Made by a program: the position numbers and the translations under genes | Shown: positions 40,346 through 54,116 of the stretch, piece after piece | Layout of the letters: each line of letters opens with the position of its first letter | How positions within the stretch are numbered: position 1 is the stretch's first letter | Notes under the pieces: generated by a model | Seen by the model: only the letters and a program-made list of their open reading frames with translations | The model's database searches: none | What the model was told of the DNA's origin: nothing | From: Streptomyces catenulae | Lineage (GTDB): Bacteria > Actinomycetota > Actinomycetes > Streptomycetales > Streptomycetaceae | Reading direction: 5' to 3' | DNA length: 64,000 nucleotides | Assembly (NCBI RefSeq): GCF_000718015.1 | Contig: NZ_JODY01000001.1 | Span: forward strand, 124,001-188,000

Positions 40346-41452
40346 ATGTCCGAGCTGCACGCGGCCCGGCGCACGCGGCTGCGGGACCGCTGCGCGGCGA
40401 CCGGAAGCACCGCCGCCCTGATCTCGCGCCCCGCCAACGTCCGCTATCTCACCGGCTGCGCGCCCTCCGGCGCCGCACTTCTCCTGGGCCCCGCCGCGGA
40501 CGTGCTGCTCTGCGGCGCCCCGCTGACCGGCGACCCGTCCGAGGGACGCCCCGCCGAGGACGTCCGTGTCACGGTGCTGCCCGCCCGCGACGGCGACCCC
40601 GTGGTGGCCGGTGCCGATCTCGCGGCGAAGGCCGGGGCCGCCACCCTCGCCGTCGAGGAACACCATCTGACCGTCGCCCGCCACCGGGCGCTGGGCCGCG
40701 CCGCGCCGCGGCTGCGGCTGACCGATGTGGCCTGCGCGGTCGAGGGGCAGCGGCTGGTCAAGGACGACGACGAGATCTCCTGTCTGCGCATCGCCGCGGA
40801 GATCACCGACCAGGCCCTGGGCGAACTCCTGGAGTCGATCCTGGTGGGCCGTACCGAGCGGCATCTCGCCCTGGAGCTGGAGCGCCGCCTCGTCGACCAC
40901 GGCGCGGACGGCCCGGCGTTCGCGACCTCGGTGGCGACCGGCCCGCACTCCGGCCGTCCGGGGCATCTGCCCACCGATCGCCGGGTCGAGGAGGGCGACT
41001 TCCTCAGCGTCGGCCTCGGCGCGAACTACCGCGGCTACCGCTGCGAGATCGGCCGGACCTTCGTCATCGGCACCACGCCCGCGGATTGGCAGATCGAGCT
41101 GTACGACCTTGTTTTCGCAGCCCAGCGAGCCGGTCGGGAGGCGTTGGCGCCGGGTGTGGAGTGCCGTGAGGTGGACCGGGTGACCCGCCATCTGCTGGAA
41201 TCCGCAGGGCACGGGGAGCGGCTGGGACCGTGGACCGGACACGGCGTGGGGCTCGAAATCGATGAGGACCCTCAGTTGTCACCTGCGGCCATGGGTAAAC
41301 TGGACGCTTGCGTGCCGGTCACCGTCGAGCCAGGGGTCCACATCCCGGGCCGTGGGGGTGTCCGGATCGACGACACCCTCGTCGTCCGCCCCGAGGCGGA
41401 CGGCGGACCCGAGCTACTCACGATCACTACCAAGGAGCTGCTCGCCCTGTGA
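40346..41452 (+). CDS. M24 family peptidase-like protein (aminopeptidase P/prolidase fold), active site degenerate
   Basis: A 368-residue pita-bread-fold protein in the place where actinobacteria carry pepQ, before efp and nusB. The fold is clear: an N-terminal creatinase-like domain, then HSGRPGHLPTDRRVEEGD, TGHGVGLE and VEPGVHIPGRGGVRIDD. Several metal or catalytic residues differ from the family. The first metal Asp is Gly (SVGLGANY for xxDxGAxY), the second Asp is Glu (CEIGRTF for SDITRTF), the His of HExP is Asp (EIDEDP), and the last Glu is Asp (RIDD). The His of GHG and the Glu of VEPG remain. The frame is intact, so it is probably an expressed protein with altered or lost peptidase activity. 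Confidence 0.82.
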   Translation: MSELHAARRTRLRDRCAATGSTAALISRPANVRYLTGCAPSGAALLLGPAADVLLCGAPLTGDPSEGRPAEDVRVTVLPARDGDPVVAGADLAAKAGAATLAVEEHHLTVARHRALGRAAPRLRLTDVACAVEGQRLVKDDDEISCLRIAAEITDQALGELLESILVGRTERHLALELERRLVDHGADGPAFATSVATGPHSGRPGHLPTDRRVEEGDFLSVGLGANYRGYRCEIGRTFVIGTTPADWQIELYDLVFAAQRAGREALAPGVECREVDRVTRHLLESAGHGERLGPWTGHGVGLEIDEDPQLSPAAMGKLDACVPVTVEPGVHIPGRGGVRIDDTLVVRPEADGGPELLTITTKELLAL

Positions 41453-41518
41453 GCCACCGGGCTCGCTGCGGGCGGTTTCTCGGTACCCACCACCTGCAGT
41501 CCAGGAGATTCCGCAACC

Positions 41519-42085
41519 GTGGCTTCCACGAACGACCTCAAGAACGGCATGGTGCTCAAGCTCGAAGGCGGCCAGCTCTGGTCCGTCGTCGAGTTCCAGC
41601 ACGTCAAGCCCGGTAAGGGCCCGGCCTTCGTCCGCACCAAGCTCAAGAACGTGCTCTCCGGCAAGGTCGTGGACAAGACCTTCAACGCCGGCGTCAAGGT
41701 CGAGACGGCCACCGTCGACAAGCGCGGCATGCAGTTCTCGTACATGGACGGCGACTACTTCGTCTTCATGGACATGGACACCTACGACCAGCTCATGGTC
41801 GACCGCAAGGCCGTCGGCGAGGCCGCGAACTTCCTCCTCGAGGGCTTCGAGGCCGTGGTGGCGCAGCACGAGGGCGAGGTGCTCTACGTCGAGCTGCCGG
41901 CCGCCGTCGAGCTGACCATCAAGCACACCGAGCCGGGCGTCCAGGGCGACCGCTCCACCGGCGGCTCCAAGCCCGCCACCCTGGAGACCGACTACGAGAT
42001 CCAGGTCCCGCTCTTCATCACCGAGGGCGAGAAGATCAAGGTCGACACCCGCACCGGTGAGTACCTCGGCCGGGTGAACAGCTAA
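41519..42085 (+). CDS. efp: Translation elongation factor P
   Basis: A 188-residue factor that rescues ribosomes stalled at polyproline. It has three beta-barrel domains, with the C-terminal signature from about 150 onward ([20 protein letters not shown]) and an N-terminal loop P31-G-K33-G-P35. That PGKGP palindromic loop is the form known from actinobacterial EF-P that works with an unmodified lysine, and no modification enzyme gene is nearby. Polyproline-rich neighbours such as mltG and the P-loop protein are obvious clients. The GTG start follows AGGAGA. Only 2 bp separate its stop from nusB. Confidence 0.95.
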   Translation: MASTNDLKNGMVLKLEGGQLWSVVEFQHVKPGKGPAFVRTKLKNVLSGKVVDKTFNAGVKVETATVDKRGMQFSYMDGDYFVFMDMDTYDQLMVDRKAVGEAANFLLEGFEAVVAQHEGEVLYVELPAAVELTIKHTEPGVQGDRSTGGSKPATLETDYEIQVPLFITEGEKIKVDTRTGEYLGRVNS

Positions 42086-42087
42086 CC

Positions 42088-42522
42088 GTGGCCGCTCGTA
42101 ACAAGGCCCGTAAGCGCGCCTTCCAGATCCTCTTCGAGGCCGATCAGCGCGGGGCCGACGTGCAGTCCGTGCTCGCGGACTGGATGCGGCACGCCCGGAC
42201 CGACCCGCGGCAGCCGCCGGTCAACGAGTTCACCCTGGAGCTGGTCGAGGGGTATGCGGAGCACATCTCCCGCATCGACGAGCTGCTCGACACCTACTCC
42301 GTCGACTGGCCGCTGGACCGGATGCCGGTCGTCGACCGCAACATCCTCCGGCTCGCCTCGTACGAGCTGATCTGGGTGGACGCGACGCCCGACGCGGTGG
42401 TCATCGACGAAGCGGTGCAGCTGGCCAAGGAGTTCTCCACGGACGACTCCCCGGCCTTCGTCAACGGTCTGCTGGGCCGGTTGAAGGACCTGAAGCCGAG
42501 CCTGCGGCGCGAGACGCGATAA
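42088..42522 (+). CDS. nusB: Transcription antitermination factor NusB
   Basis: A 144-residue all-helical RNA-binding protein that joins NusE (S10) on boxA RNA to promote rRNA antitermination. It has the typical N-terminal ARNKARKRAFQILFEAD (arginine-rich), the central MPVVDRNILRLASYEL and the C-terminal VIDEAVQLAKEFSTDDSPAFVNGLLGRL motifs. It follows efp after 2 bp and is the last gene of that unit, being convergent with bldD across a strong terminator. Confidence 0.95.
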   Translation: MAARNKARKRAFQILFEADQRGADVQSVLADWMRHARTDPRQPPVNEFTLELVEGYAEHISRIDELLDTYSVDWPLDRMPVVDRNILRLASYELIWVDATPDAVVIDEAVQLAKEFSTDDSPAFVNGLLGRLKDLKPSLRRETR

Positions 42523-42562
42523 CCGCGGCCGTCCGAGGCTTCACCCCCGGTGGCACCCGTGA

Positions 42563-42601
42563 AAGGGCCCGGAGCGCGCAGTACAGGCGCTCCGGGCCCT
42601 T
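42563..42601. terminator. Bidirectional terminator, nusB and bldD
   Basis: A 15-bp perfect inverted repeat AAGGGCCCGGAGCGC/GCGCTCCGGGCCCTT with a 9-nt loop between convergent genes. The rest of the 218-bp gap (to 42740) shows no gene. Confidence 0.88.
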
Positions 42602-42740
42602 CGCGTGTCCCCGGGCCCCTCGCGCGCGGGCCCCGGTCCCGGCCGCCGTACGGGCCGTCCGGGGGGCCGGGAGCACGCGAAACCGCCGCCCCGGTGCTCC
42701 GGGACGGCGGTTCGGTGGTCTGCTGCTGTTGCGGGACGGC

Positions 42741-43241
42741 TCAGAGGTCGTCGTGGGCGACCGCGCGGCGCGCGTCGGCGTCCAGCACACCCCAGCTGAT
42801 CAGCTGCTCGGTCAGCACCGAGGGGGACTGGTCGTAGATCACCGCGAGGGTGCGCAGGTCGTCCTGGCGGATCGAGAGGACCTTGCCGTTGTAGTCGCCG
42901 CGCTGGCTCTGGATCGTGGCGGCGTAGCGCTGCAGCGGGCCGGCCTTCTCCTGCGGGACGTGGGCGAGGCGCTCCAGGTCCAGCACCAGCTTCGGCGGGG
43001 GCTCGGCGGCGCCGCCGGGGGTGGTGCCGGGCAGCAGCTCCTGCACCGGCACGCCGTAGAAGTCCGCCAGCTCGGCGAGGCGCTGCACCGTCACGGCGCG
43101 GTCACCGCGCTCGTACGAGCCGACGACCACGGCCTTCCAGCGGCCCTGCGACTTCTCCTCGACACCGTGGAGCGAGAGGCCCTGCTGGGTGCGGATGGCG
43201 CGGAGCTTGGCCCCGAGCTGTTTGGCGTATTCGCTGGACAT
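42741..43241 (-). CDS. bldD: Developmental master regulator BldD
   Basis: A 166-residue c-di-GMP-responsive repressor of Streptomyces sporulation genes. An N-terminal XRE-type helix-turn-helix (about residues 7-65) is linked to a C-terminal domain carrying the c-di-GMP signature RGD-x8-RQDD: R114-G-D116 and R125-Q-D-D128. Tetrameric c-di-GMP clamps two C-terminal domains and enables DNA binding. The upstream region contains a palindrome matching the BldD site over its own -10 element, consistent with known autorepression. It is divergent from the pyrimidine operon and convergent with nusB. Confidence 0.97.
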   Translation of the reverse strand: MSSEYAKQLGAKLRAIRTQQGLSLHGVEEKSQGRWKAVVVGSYERGDRAVTVQRLAELADFYGVPVQELLPGTTPGGAAEPPPKLVLDLERLAHVPQEKAGPLQRYAATIQSQRGDYNGKVLSIRQDDLRTLAVIYDQSPSVLTEQLISWGVLDADARRAVAHDDL

Positions 43242-43294
43242 AAAGCTCCCCAGACACCTGAATCGAATCGATATGCGGCACCGCCGCGCGGCTG

Positions 43295-43337
43295 GTAACT
43301 CACTGTGAGGTTACGCAGCGTAATCCTCGTTCGTCAA
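43295..43337 (-). promoter_or_regulatory. bldD promoter with overlapping BldD operator
   Basis: On the minus strand TTGACG (43332-43337), an 18-bp spacer and TAACCT (43308-43313) form a good promoter. The near-palindrome GTAACTCAC/TGTGAGGTTAC (43295-43314) covers the -10 and matches the BldD consensus TnACnCWGnGTnA at 12 of 13 positions (43296-43308). Confidence 0.8.
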
Positions 43338-43364
43338 GCCGGGGGAGTCCGCAGGGGCTTCCGG

Positions 43365-43392
43365 GGGCCGCCCGGGGGTTCCCGGGCGGCCC
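43365..43392. repeat. 12-bp perfect inverted repeat between bldD and pyrR promoters
   Basis: GGGCCGCCCGGG and CCCGGGCGGCCC flank a 4-nt GGTT loop. A TAGCCT hexamer at 43396-43401, a possible pyrR -10, follows at once. Its role (insulator, operator or leader hairpin) is not clear. Confidence 0.55.
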
Positions 43393-43419
43393 TGCTAGCC
43401 TGTACGGCGGTACACCCGA

Positions 43420-44109
<690 letters not shown>

Positions 44110-44128
44110 CGCAGCCACCCCACGGACC

Positions 44129-44150
44129 CGGTACGGCCGGGGCCGTACCG
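44129..44150 (+). other. Hairpin between pyrR and pyrB
   Basis: CGGTACGGCC, a 2-nt spacer and GGCCGTACCG form a perfect 10-bp inverted repeat in the 98-bp gap. There is no U-tract or alternative pairing partner that would mark a classical attenuator. It may be a processing or partial termination site. Confidence 0.45.
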
Positions 44151-44207
44151 CTGCCTGCCCTCCCGGCGGACATACCCGTACGCCTTTCCCACCCACGGAG
44201 AAACCGG

Positions 44208-45191
44208 ATGAAGCGTCACCTCATCTCGGCCGCCGACCTCACGCGCGACGACGCCGTTCTGATCCTCGACACCGCCGAGGAGATGGCCCGGGTCGCCGAC
44301 CGGCCGATCAAGAAACTTCCCACCCTGCGCGGGCGCACCGTCGTCAACCTCTTCTACGAGGACTCGACCCGGACGCGGATCTCCTTCGAAGCCGCCGCCA
44401 AGCGTCTCTCCGCGGACGTCATCAACTTCTCCGCCAAGGGGTCGTCGGTCTCCAAGGGCGAATCCCTCAAGGACACCGCCCTCACCCTGGAGGCGATGGG
44501 CGCCGACGCCGTCGTCATCCGCCACCACGACTCCGGCGCCCCGCACCGGCTGGCCACCTCCGGCTGGATCGGCGGCTCCGTCGTCAACGCCGGTGACGGC
44601 ACCCACGAGCACCCCACCCAGGCGCTGCTGGACGCCTTCACCATGCGGCGCCGCCTGGTCGGCGCGGACGCCGGGCTCGGCAAGGACCTCTCCGGCCGCC
44701 GGATCACGGTCGTCGGCGACATCCTGCACAGCCGGGTCGCCCGCTCCAACGTCCATCTGCTCACCACGCTCGGCGCCGAGGTCACCCTCGTCGCGCCGCC
44801 CACGCTGGTGCCGATCGGCGTGGAGAACTGGCCCTGCGAGGTCTCGTACGACCTCGACGCGGTCCTCGCCACCTCCGACGCCGTGATGATGCTCCGCGTG
44901 CAGCGCGAGCGGATGAACGCCGCCTTCTTCCCGACCGAGCGCGAGTACGCCCGCCGCTACGGGCTGGACGGCGAGCGCATGGCCCGGATGCCCGAGGACG
45001 CGATCGTGATGCACCCCGGCCCGATGAACCGCGGTATGGAGATCACCGCCGAGGTCGCCGACTCGCCGCGCTGCACCGCCGTGGAACAGGTCACCAACGG
45101 TGTCAGCATCCGGATGGCCGTCCTCTACCTGCTCCTGGGCGGCAACGAACCCGCCCTCACCACCACCGCCCGCACCGAGGAGAGCAAGTAA
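44208..45191 (+). CDS. pyrB: Aspartate carbamoyltransferase catalytic subunit
   Basis: A 327-residue enzyme forming carbamoyl aspartate, the first committed pyrimidine step. The carbamoyl-phosphate motif [26 protein letters not shown] and MLRVQRERM are intact, and the C-terminal MHPGPMNRG (aspartate-binding) is present. No pyrI regulatory subunit is nearby, as expected in actinobacteria, where pyrC follows instead and may form a complex with PyrB. The ATG has GGAG upstream. Only 2 bp separate it from pyrC. Confidence 0.96.
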   Translation: MKRHLISAADLTRDDAVLILDTAEEMARVADRPIKKLPTLRGRTVVNLFYEDSTRTRISFEAAAKRLSADVINFSAKGSSVSKGESLKDTALTLEAMGADAVVIRHHDSGAPHRLATSGWIGGSVVNAGDGTHEHPTQALLDAFTMRRRLVGADAGLGKDLSGRRITVVGDILHSRVARSNVHLLTTLGAEVTLVAPPTLVPIGVENWPCEVSYDLDAVLATSDAVMMLRVQRERMNAAFFPTEREYARRYGLDGERMARMPEDAIVMHPGPMNRGMEITAEVADSPRCTAVEQVTNGVSIRMAVLYLLLGGNEPALTTTARTEESK

Positions 45192-45193
45192 CC

Positions 45194-46480
45194 ATGAGCA
45201 AGACCCTGATCCGCGGGGCGAAGATCCTCGGTGGCGAGCCGCAGGACGTGCTGATCGACGGCGAGACCGTCGCCGAGATCGGTACGGGCCTGAGCGCCGA
45301 CGGCGCCCGCGTCGTCGAGGCCGACGGCCAGATCCTGCTGCCGGGCCTCGTCGACCTCCACACCCATCTGCGCGAGCCGGGCCGCGAGGACTCCGAGACC
45401 GTGCTGACCGGTACCAAGGCGGCGGCGGCCGGTGGCTTCACCGCCGTCCACGCGATGGCCAACACCTTCCCCGTCGCCGACTCCGCGGGCGTCGTCGAGC
45501 AGGTCTGGCGGCTGGGCCAGGAGTCCGGCTACTGCGACGTCCAGCCGATCGGCGCCGTCACCGTCGGCCTGGAGGGCAAGAAGCTCGCCGAGCTGGGCGC
45601 GATGCACGAGTCCCGCGCCGGGGTGCGGGTCTTCTCCGACGACGGCAAGTGTGTCGACGACGCGGTCATCATGCGCCGCGCCCTGGAGTACGTGAAGGCG
45701 TTCGACGGTGTCGTCGCCCAGCACGCCCAGGAGCCGCGGCTCACCGAGGGCGCCCAGATGAACGAGGGCCTGGTCTCCGCGGAGCTGGGCCTGGGCGGCT
45801 GGCCCGCCGTCGCCGAGGAGTCGATCATCGCCCGCGATGTGCTGCTTGCCGCGCACGTCGGCTCCCGCGTCCACATCTGCCACCTCTCCACCGCGGGCAG
45901 CGTCGAGATCGTCCGCTGGGCCAAGTCCAAGGGCTGGAACGTCACCGCCGAGGTCACCCCGCACCACCTCCTCCTCACCGACGAGCTGGTCCGCAGCTAC
46001 AACCCGGTCTACAAGGTCAACCCGCCGCTGCGCACCGAGGCCGATGTGCTGGCGCTGCGGGAGGCGCTCGCCGACGGCACCATCGACTGCGTCGCCACCG
46101 ACCACGCCCCGCACCCGCACGAGGACAAGGACTGCGAGTGGGGCGCGGCGGCCATGGGCATGGTCGGCCTGGAGACCGCGCTCTCCGTCGTCCAGCAGAC
46201 GATGGTCGACAGCGGGCTGCTGGACTGGGCGGGCGTCGCCGACCGGATGTCCTTCCGCCCGGCGCACATCGGCCGTCTCACCGGACACGGTCGCCCCGTC
46301 TCGGTCGGTGAGCCCGCCAACCTCACGCTGCACGATTCCGCTTACCGTGGAGTCGTGGACCCCGCGGGCTTCGCCTCCCGCAGCCGTAACACCCCCTACG
46401 AGGGCCGTGAGCTGCCGGGTCGCGTCACCCACACCTTCCTGCGGGGCCGGGCAACGGTCGTCGACGGGAAGCTGGCGTGA
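45194..46480 (+). CDS. pyrC: Dihydroorotase
   Basis: A 428-residue class I amidohydrolase that cyclises carbamoyl aspartate to dihydroorotate. Zinc ligands are visible in DLHTHLREPG, in the HVGSRVHICHLS region and in ATDHAPHP. It ends in the usual GRATVVDGKL strand. It lies between pyrB and a small membrane protein gene, overlapping the latter's GTG start by 4 nt. Confidence 0.95.
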   Translation: MSKTLIRGAKILGGEPQDVLIDGETVAEIGTGLSADGARVVEADGQILLPGLVDLHTHLREPGREDSETVLTGTKAAAAGGFTAVHAMANTFPVADSAGVVEQVWRLGQESGYCDVQPIGAVTVGLEGKKLAELGAMHESRAGVRVFSDDGKCVDDAVIMRRALEYVKAFDGVVAQHAQEPRLTEGAQMNEGLVSAELGLGGWPAVAEESIIARDVLLAAHVGSRVHICHLSTAGSVEIVRWAKSKGWNVTAEVTPHHLLLTDELVRSYNPVYKVNPPLRTEADVLALREALADGTIDCVATDHAPHPHEDKDCEWGAAAMGMVGLETALSVVQQTMVDSGLLDWAGVADRMSFRPAHIGRLTGHGRPVSVGEPANLTLHDSAYRGVVDPAGFASRSRNTPYEGRELPGRVTHTFLRGRATVVDGKLA

Positions 46481-47070
46481 CTCCTCAACTCCTCATCTCC
46501 GCAGCGGCACAGAAGTCCGCCGAGGTCACCGACTGGGCCGCGCGGATCGGCTGGGTCGTCGGACTCCTGCTGTTCATCGCGCTCGTCTACTGGCTGATGC
46601 GCCAGGGCTGGAAGTGGCGCGGCACGCTCCAGAACGGCCTGCCCGCGCTTCCGACCAGCCCTGATGACCCGGGCGAGGCCCTGCTGACCGCGTCCGGCCG
46701 CTACCACGGCTCGACCACCGCCGGGCAGTGGCTCGACCGGATCGTCGCCCAGGGCCTCGGCACCCGCAGCCGTGTCGAGCTGACCCTGACCGAGCAGGGG
46801 CTGGACGTCGTCCGCCCCGGCGCCACCGACTTCTTCGTCCCGGTGGACGCCCTGCGCGGCGCCCGCCTCGACAAGGGCATCGCCGGAAAGGTCCTCCCCG
46901 AGGGCGGTCTGCTGATCGTCACCTGGGTGCACGGCGACACGGAGATCGATTCCGGTTTCCGTTCCGACCGGGCCGCCGACCACCCCGCCTGGGTCGAGGC
47001 GATCAACCGCCTCAGCCCCCACCACACCACCAGCACCACCGAGCACAACGGAACGGAAGGCGCACGATGA
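46477..47070 (+). CDS. Membrane protein with PH-like domain, conserved in actinobacterial pyr operons
   Basis: A 197-residue protein with one N-terminal membrane helix (about residues 21-40, [18 protein letters not shown]) followed by a soluble beta-rich domain ([43 protein letters not shown]) resembling bacterial PH-like folds. The same kind of gene sits between pyrC and carA in mycobacteria (Rv1382 type). Function is unknown. Conserved position and overlaps with both neighbours (GTGA and ATGA) suggest a link to pyrimidine synthesis or to membrane placement of the pathway, but this is inference. Confidence 0.78.
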   Translation: MTPQLLISAAAQKSAEVTDWAARIGWVVGLLLFIALVYWLMRQGWKWRGTLQNGLPALPTSPDDPGEALLTASGRYHGSTTAGQWLDRIVAQGLGTRSRVELTLTEQGLDVVRPGATDFFVPVDALRGARLDKGIAGKVLPEGGLLIVTWVHGDTEIDSGFRSDRAADHPAWVEAINRLSPHHTTSTTEHNGTEGAR

Positions 47071-48198
47071 CGACCTCCACCAGGGGGACCAAAATCCCCG
47101 CCGTACTCGTCCTGGAGGACGGCCGCAGCTTCCGCGGTCGCGCCTACGGGGCCGTGGGGGAGACCTTCGGCGAAGCGGTGTTCTCCACCGGCATGACCGG
47201 CTACCAGGAGACGCTGACCGACCCCTCGTACCACCGCCAGGTCGTCGTCATGACCGCCCCGCACGTCGGCAACACCGGCGTCAACGACGAGGACGACGAG
47301 TCGCAGCGGATCTGGGTGGCGGGCTACGTCGTCCGCGACCCCGCCCGGGTGCCGTCCAACTGGCGGGCGAAGCGCTCCCTGGACGAGCAGCTCGTCGCCC
47401 AGGGTGTCGTCGGCATCAGCGGCATCGACACCCGCGCCCTCACCCGCCACCTGCGCGAGCGCGGTGCGATGCGGGTCGGCATCTTCTCCGGCGACGCGCT
47501 GCCCGACGAGGGCACCATGCTCGCCAAGGTCCGCCAGGCGCCCGAGATGGCCGGTGCCGACCTGAGCGTCCAGGTCGCCACCGAGGAGACGTACGTCGTC
47601 CCGGCGGTCGGCGAGAAGCGCTTCACGGTCGCCGCCGTCGACCTCGGCATCAAGGGCATGACCCCGCAGCGGATGGCCGAGCGCGGCATTGAGGTGCATG
47701 TGCTGCCCGCCACCGCCACCGCCGAGGACGTCTACGCGGTCGCCCCCGACGGCGTGTTCTTCTCCAACGGTCCGGGCGACCCGGCCACCGCCGACGGCCC
47801 CGTCGCGGTCATGCGGGAGGTCCTGAAGCGGAAGACGCCGCTCTTCGGTATCTGCTTCGGCAACCAGATCCTCGGCCGCGCCCTCGGCTTCGGCACCTTC
47901 AAGCTGAAGTACGGCCACCGCGGCATCAACCAGCCGGTCCAGGACCGTACGACGGGCAAGGTCGAGGTCACCGCGCACAACCACGGCTTCGCCGTCGACG
48001 CGCCGCTCGACCAGGTCTCCGACACGCCCTACGGCCGCGCCGAGGTCACCCACGTCTGCCTGAACGACAACGTCGTGGAGGGCCTGCACCTCCTCGACCA
48101 GCCGGCGTTCTCCGTCCAGTACCACCCCGAAGCCGCCGCGGGCCCGCACGACGCGGCGTACCTCTTCGACCGCTTCGTTACGCTCATGGAGGGCCAGC

Positions 48199-48206
<8 letters not shown>
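47067..48206 (+). CDS. carA: Carbamoyl-phosphate synthase small (glutaminase) subunit
   Basis: A 379-residue amidotransferase delivering ammonia to CarB. The N-terminal CarA domain includes [17 protein letters not shown]. The class I glutaminase triad is Cys263 (in GICFGNQ), His353 and Glu355 (QYHPEAA). The GICFGNQ form instead of GICLGHQ is usual for actinobacterial CarA. The ATG start overlaps the preceding stop, and its stop overlaps the carB start by 8 nt. The carbamoyl phosphate made here serves both pyrimidines and arginine. Confidence 0.96.
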
Positions 48207-51507
<3,301 letters not shown>

Positions 51508-51517
51508 CGCCGGGCCC

Positions 51518-51552
51518 ACGAGGGGGACACCGCACACCGGTGTCCCCCTCGT
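51518..51552 (+). terminator. Strong hairpin between carB and pyrD
   Basis: ACGAGGGGGACACC and GGTGTCCCCCTCGT form a perfect 14-bp stem with a 7-nt loop, 11 bp past the carB stop. There is no U-tract. It could terminate part of the transcription, or protect or process the carB mRNA end, and so set pyrD-pyrF levels. Confidence 0.6.
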
Positions 51553-51592
51553 CATGACCGCCGCCGCTCCGGAGCCCCACGAGGACACCACC

Positions 51593-52695
<1,103 letters not shown>

Positions 52696-52699
<4 letters not shown>

Positions 52700-53556
52700 C
52701 CCAGGCACCCACCCCCTTCGGCGCGCGCCTGCGCCGCGCCATGGACGAGCGCGGCCCGCTCTGCGTCGGGATCGACCCGCACGCCTCCCTCCTCACCGAC
52801 TGGGGGCTCAACGACGACGTCGCCGGGCTGGCCCGCTTCACCCGCACCGTCGTCGAGGCGCTCGGCGACCGCGTCGCGGTCCTCAAGCCGCAGTCCGCGT
52901 TCTTCGAGCGCTTCGGCTCCCGCGGGCTCGCCGTCCTGGAGACCGCCGTCGCCGAGGCGCGCGAGCGCGGTGCGCTCGTCCTGATGGACGCCAAGCGCGG
53001 CGACATCGGTTCCACCATGGCCGCCTACGCCGCCACCCACCTCGACCCGGCGTCGCCGCTCTTCTCGGACGCGGTCACGGTCAGCCCGTACCTCGGCTAC
53101 GGCTCGCTCCGCCCGGCCCTGGACCTGGCCGCCACCCACGGCTGCGGCGTCTTCGCGCTCGCGCTGACCTCCAACCCGGAGGGCGCGGAGTTCCAGCGGG
53201 CGGTGCGCGAGGACGGCCGGAGCGTCGCCGCCACCGTCCTGGGCCACCTCGCCGAGGAGAACGCCACGGCCGAGGGCCTGGGCTCGTACGGCGCGGTCGT
53301 CGGGGCGACCCTCGGCGATCTCTCCGCCTTCGATCTGGCGATCAACGGTCCGCTGCTGGCGCCCGGCATCGGCGCCCAGGGCGCGACCCCCGCCGACCTG
53401 CCCACGGTCTTCGGGGACGCGGTCCGCAACGTGCTGCCGAGCGTCAGCCGGGGGGTGCTGCGGCACGGTCCGGACACCGGCGCGCTGCGGGACGCGGCGG
53501 CCCGGTGCGCCGACGAGGTGCGGGCGGCAATCGATCAGCAGGAGGCCCAGCGGTAG
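52696..53556 (+). CDS. pyrF: Orotidine 5'-phosphate decarboxylase (type 2)
   Basis: A 286-residue TIM-barrel decarboxylase converting OMP to UMP. The catalytic DAKRGDIG (K-D-x-x-D tetrad region) and the N-terminal LCVGIDPH are of the PyrF type 2 group shared by actinobacteria and myxobacteria. It is the last gene of the pyrimidine operon. pyrE is absent here and must be elsewhere. The ATG overlaps the pyrD stop. A classic terminator follows. Confidence 0.95.
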
Positions 53557-53571
53557 GTTTAGTCCGGATTT

Positions 53572-53603
53572 GTCCTGGTCAGCAGAGTCTGACCAGGACT
53601 TTT
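53572..53603 (+). terminator. Rho-independent terminator of the pyr operon
   Basis: GTCCTGGTCAG, a 6-nt loop and CTGACCAGGAC are followed directly by TTTT, the textbook form and unusual for having a U-tract in this genome. Confidence 0.9.
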
Positions 53604-53754
53604 CGCTTGTTCTCGCTGACTCAAGCGCTGTCGGCCGCTAGTCTCCGACGAGAGCACCGCACGTAAGAGCGTTGCTCGTTGCTCCGCCCGTGCGGGGCGA
53701 CTAGGTTCCACACCGGTCCGTATCCGACAGTTCTACATCCGAGGTGACGTAGGC

Positions 53755-54078
53755 GTGGCTCTTCCGCCCCTTACCCCTGAACAGCGCGCAGCTGCGCTTG
53801 AGAAGGCCGCCGCGGCTCGCCGGGAGCGCGCAGAGGTCAAGAATCGGCTCAAAAACTCCGGCGTCACCCTCCACGAGGTCATCGAGGCGGGCCAGGGCAA
53901 CGAGGTCATCGGCAAGATGAAGGTCTCGGCGCTCCTCGAATCGCTGCCCGGCGTGGGCAAGGTCCGCGCCAAGCAGCTCATGGAGCGCCTGGGTATTTCC
54001 GAGAGCCGCCGCGTACGCGGTCTGGGCTCCAACCAGATCGCCGCTCTGGAGCGGGAGTTCAGCGGCTCGGCTTCCTGA
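53755..54078 (+). CDS. Integration host factor, actinobacterial type (sIHF)
   Basis: A 107-residue nucleoid-associated protein specific to actinobacteria (mycobacterial mIHF, Streptomyces sIHF). An N-terminal helix rich in Ala/Arg/Glu leads into a helix-two-turn-helix DNA-binding domain with [18 protein letters not shown], the lipid-independent HhH-like core. It bends and supercoils DNA and in Streptomyces affects sporulation septation and antibiotic production. GTG start, 198 bp after pyrF, with its own promoter region (TAGTCT near 53639-53644 is a weak -10 candidate). The order pyrF-sIHF-gmk-rpoZ is conserved with mycobacteria. Confidence 0.95.
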   Translation: MALPPLTPEQRAAALEKAAAARRERAEVKNRLKNSGVTLHEVIEAGQGNEVIGKMKVSALLESLPGVGKVRAKQLMERLGISESRRVRGLGSNQIAALEREFSGSAS

Positions 54079-54116
54079 GTTTTCCGGCACAGCCCGGAAG
54101 CTGGAATAATCGCTGC

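Noticed and set aside
40346..41452. Calling the M24-like gene a pseudogene
   Set aside because: The frame is uninterrupted, length is normal and fold motifs are kept; substitutions in active-site residues point to altered function rather than decay.
44129..44150. PyrR transcription attenuator between pyrR and pyrB
   Set aside because: Only a single hairpin without a U-tract and without a competing antiterminator arm is present, so it is listed only as a hairpin.
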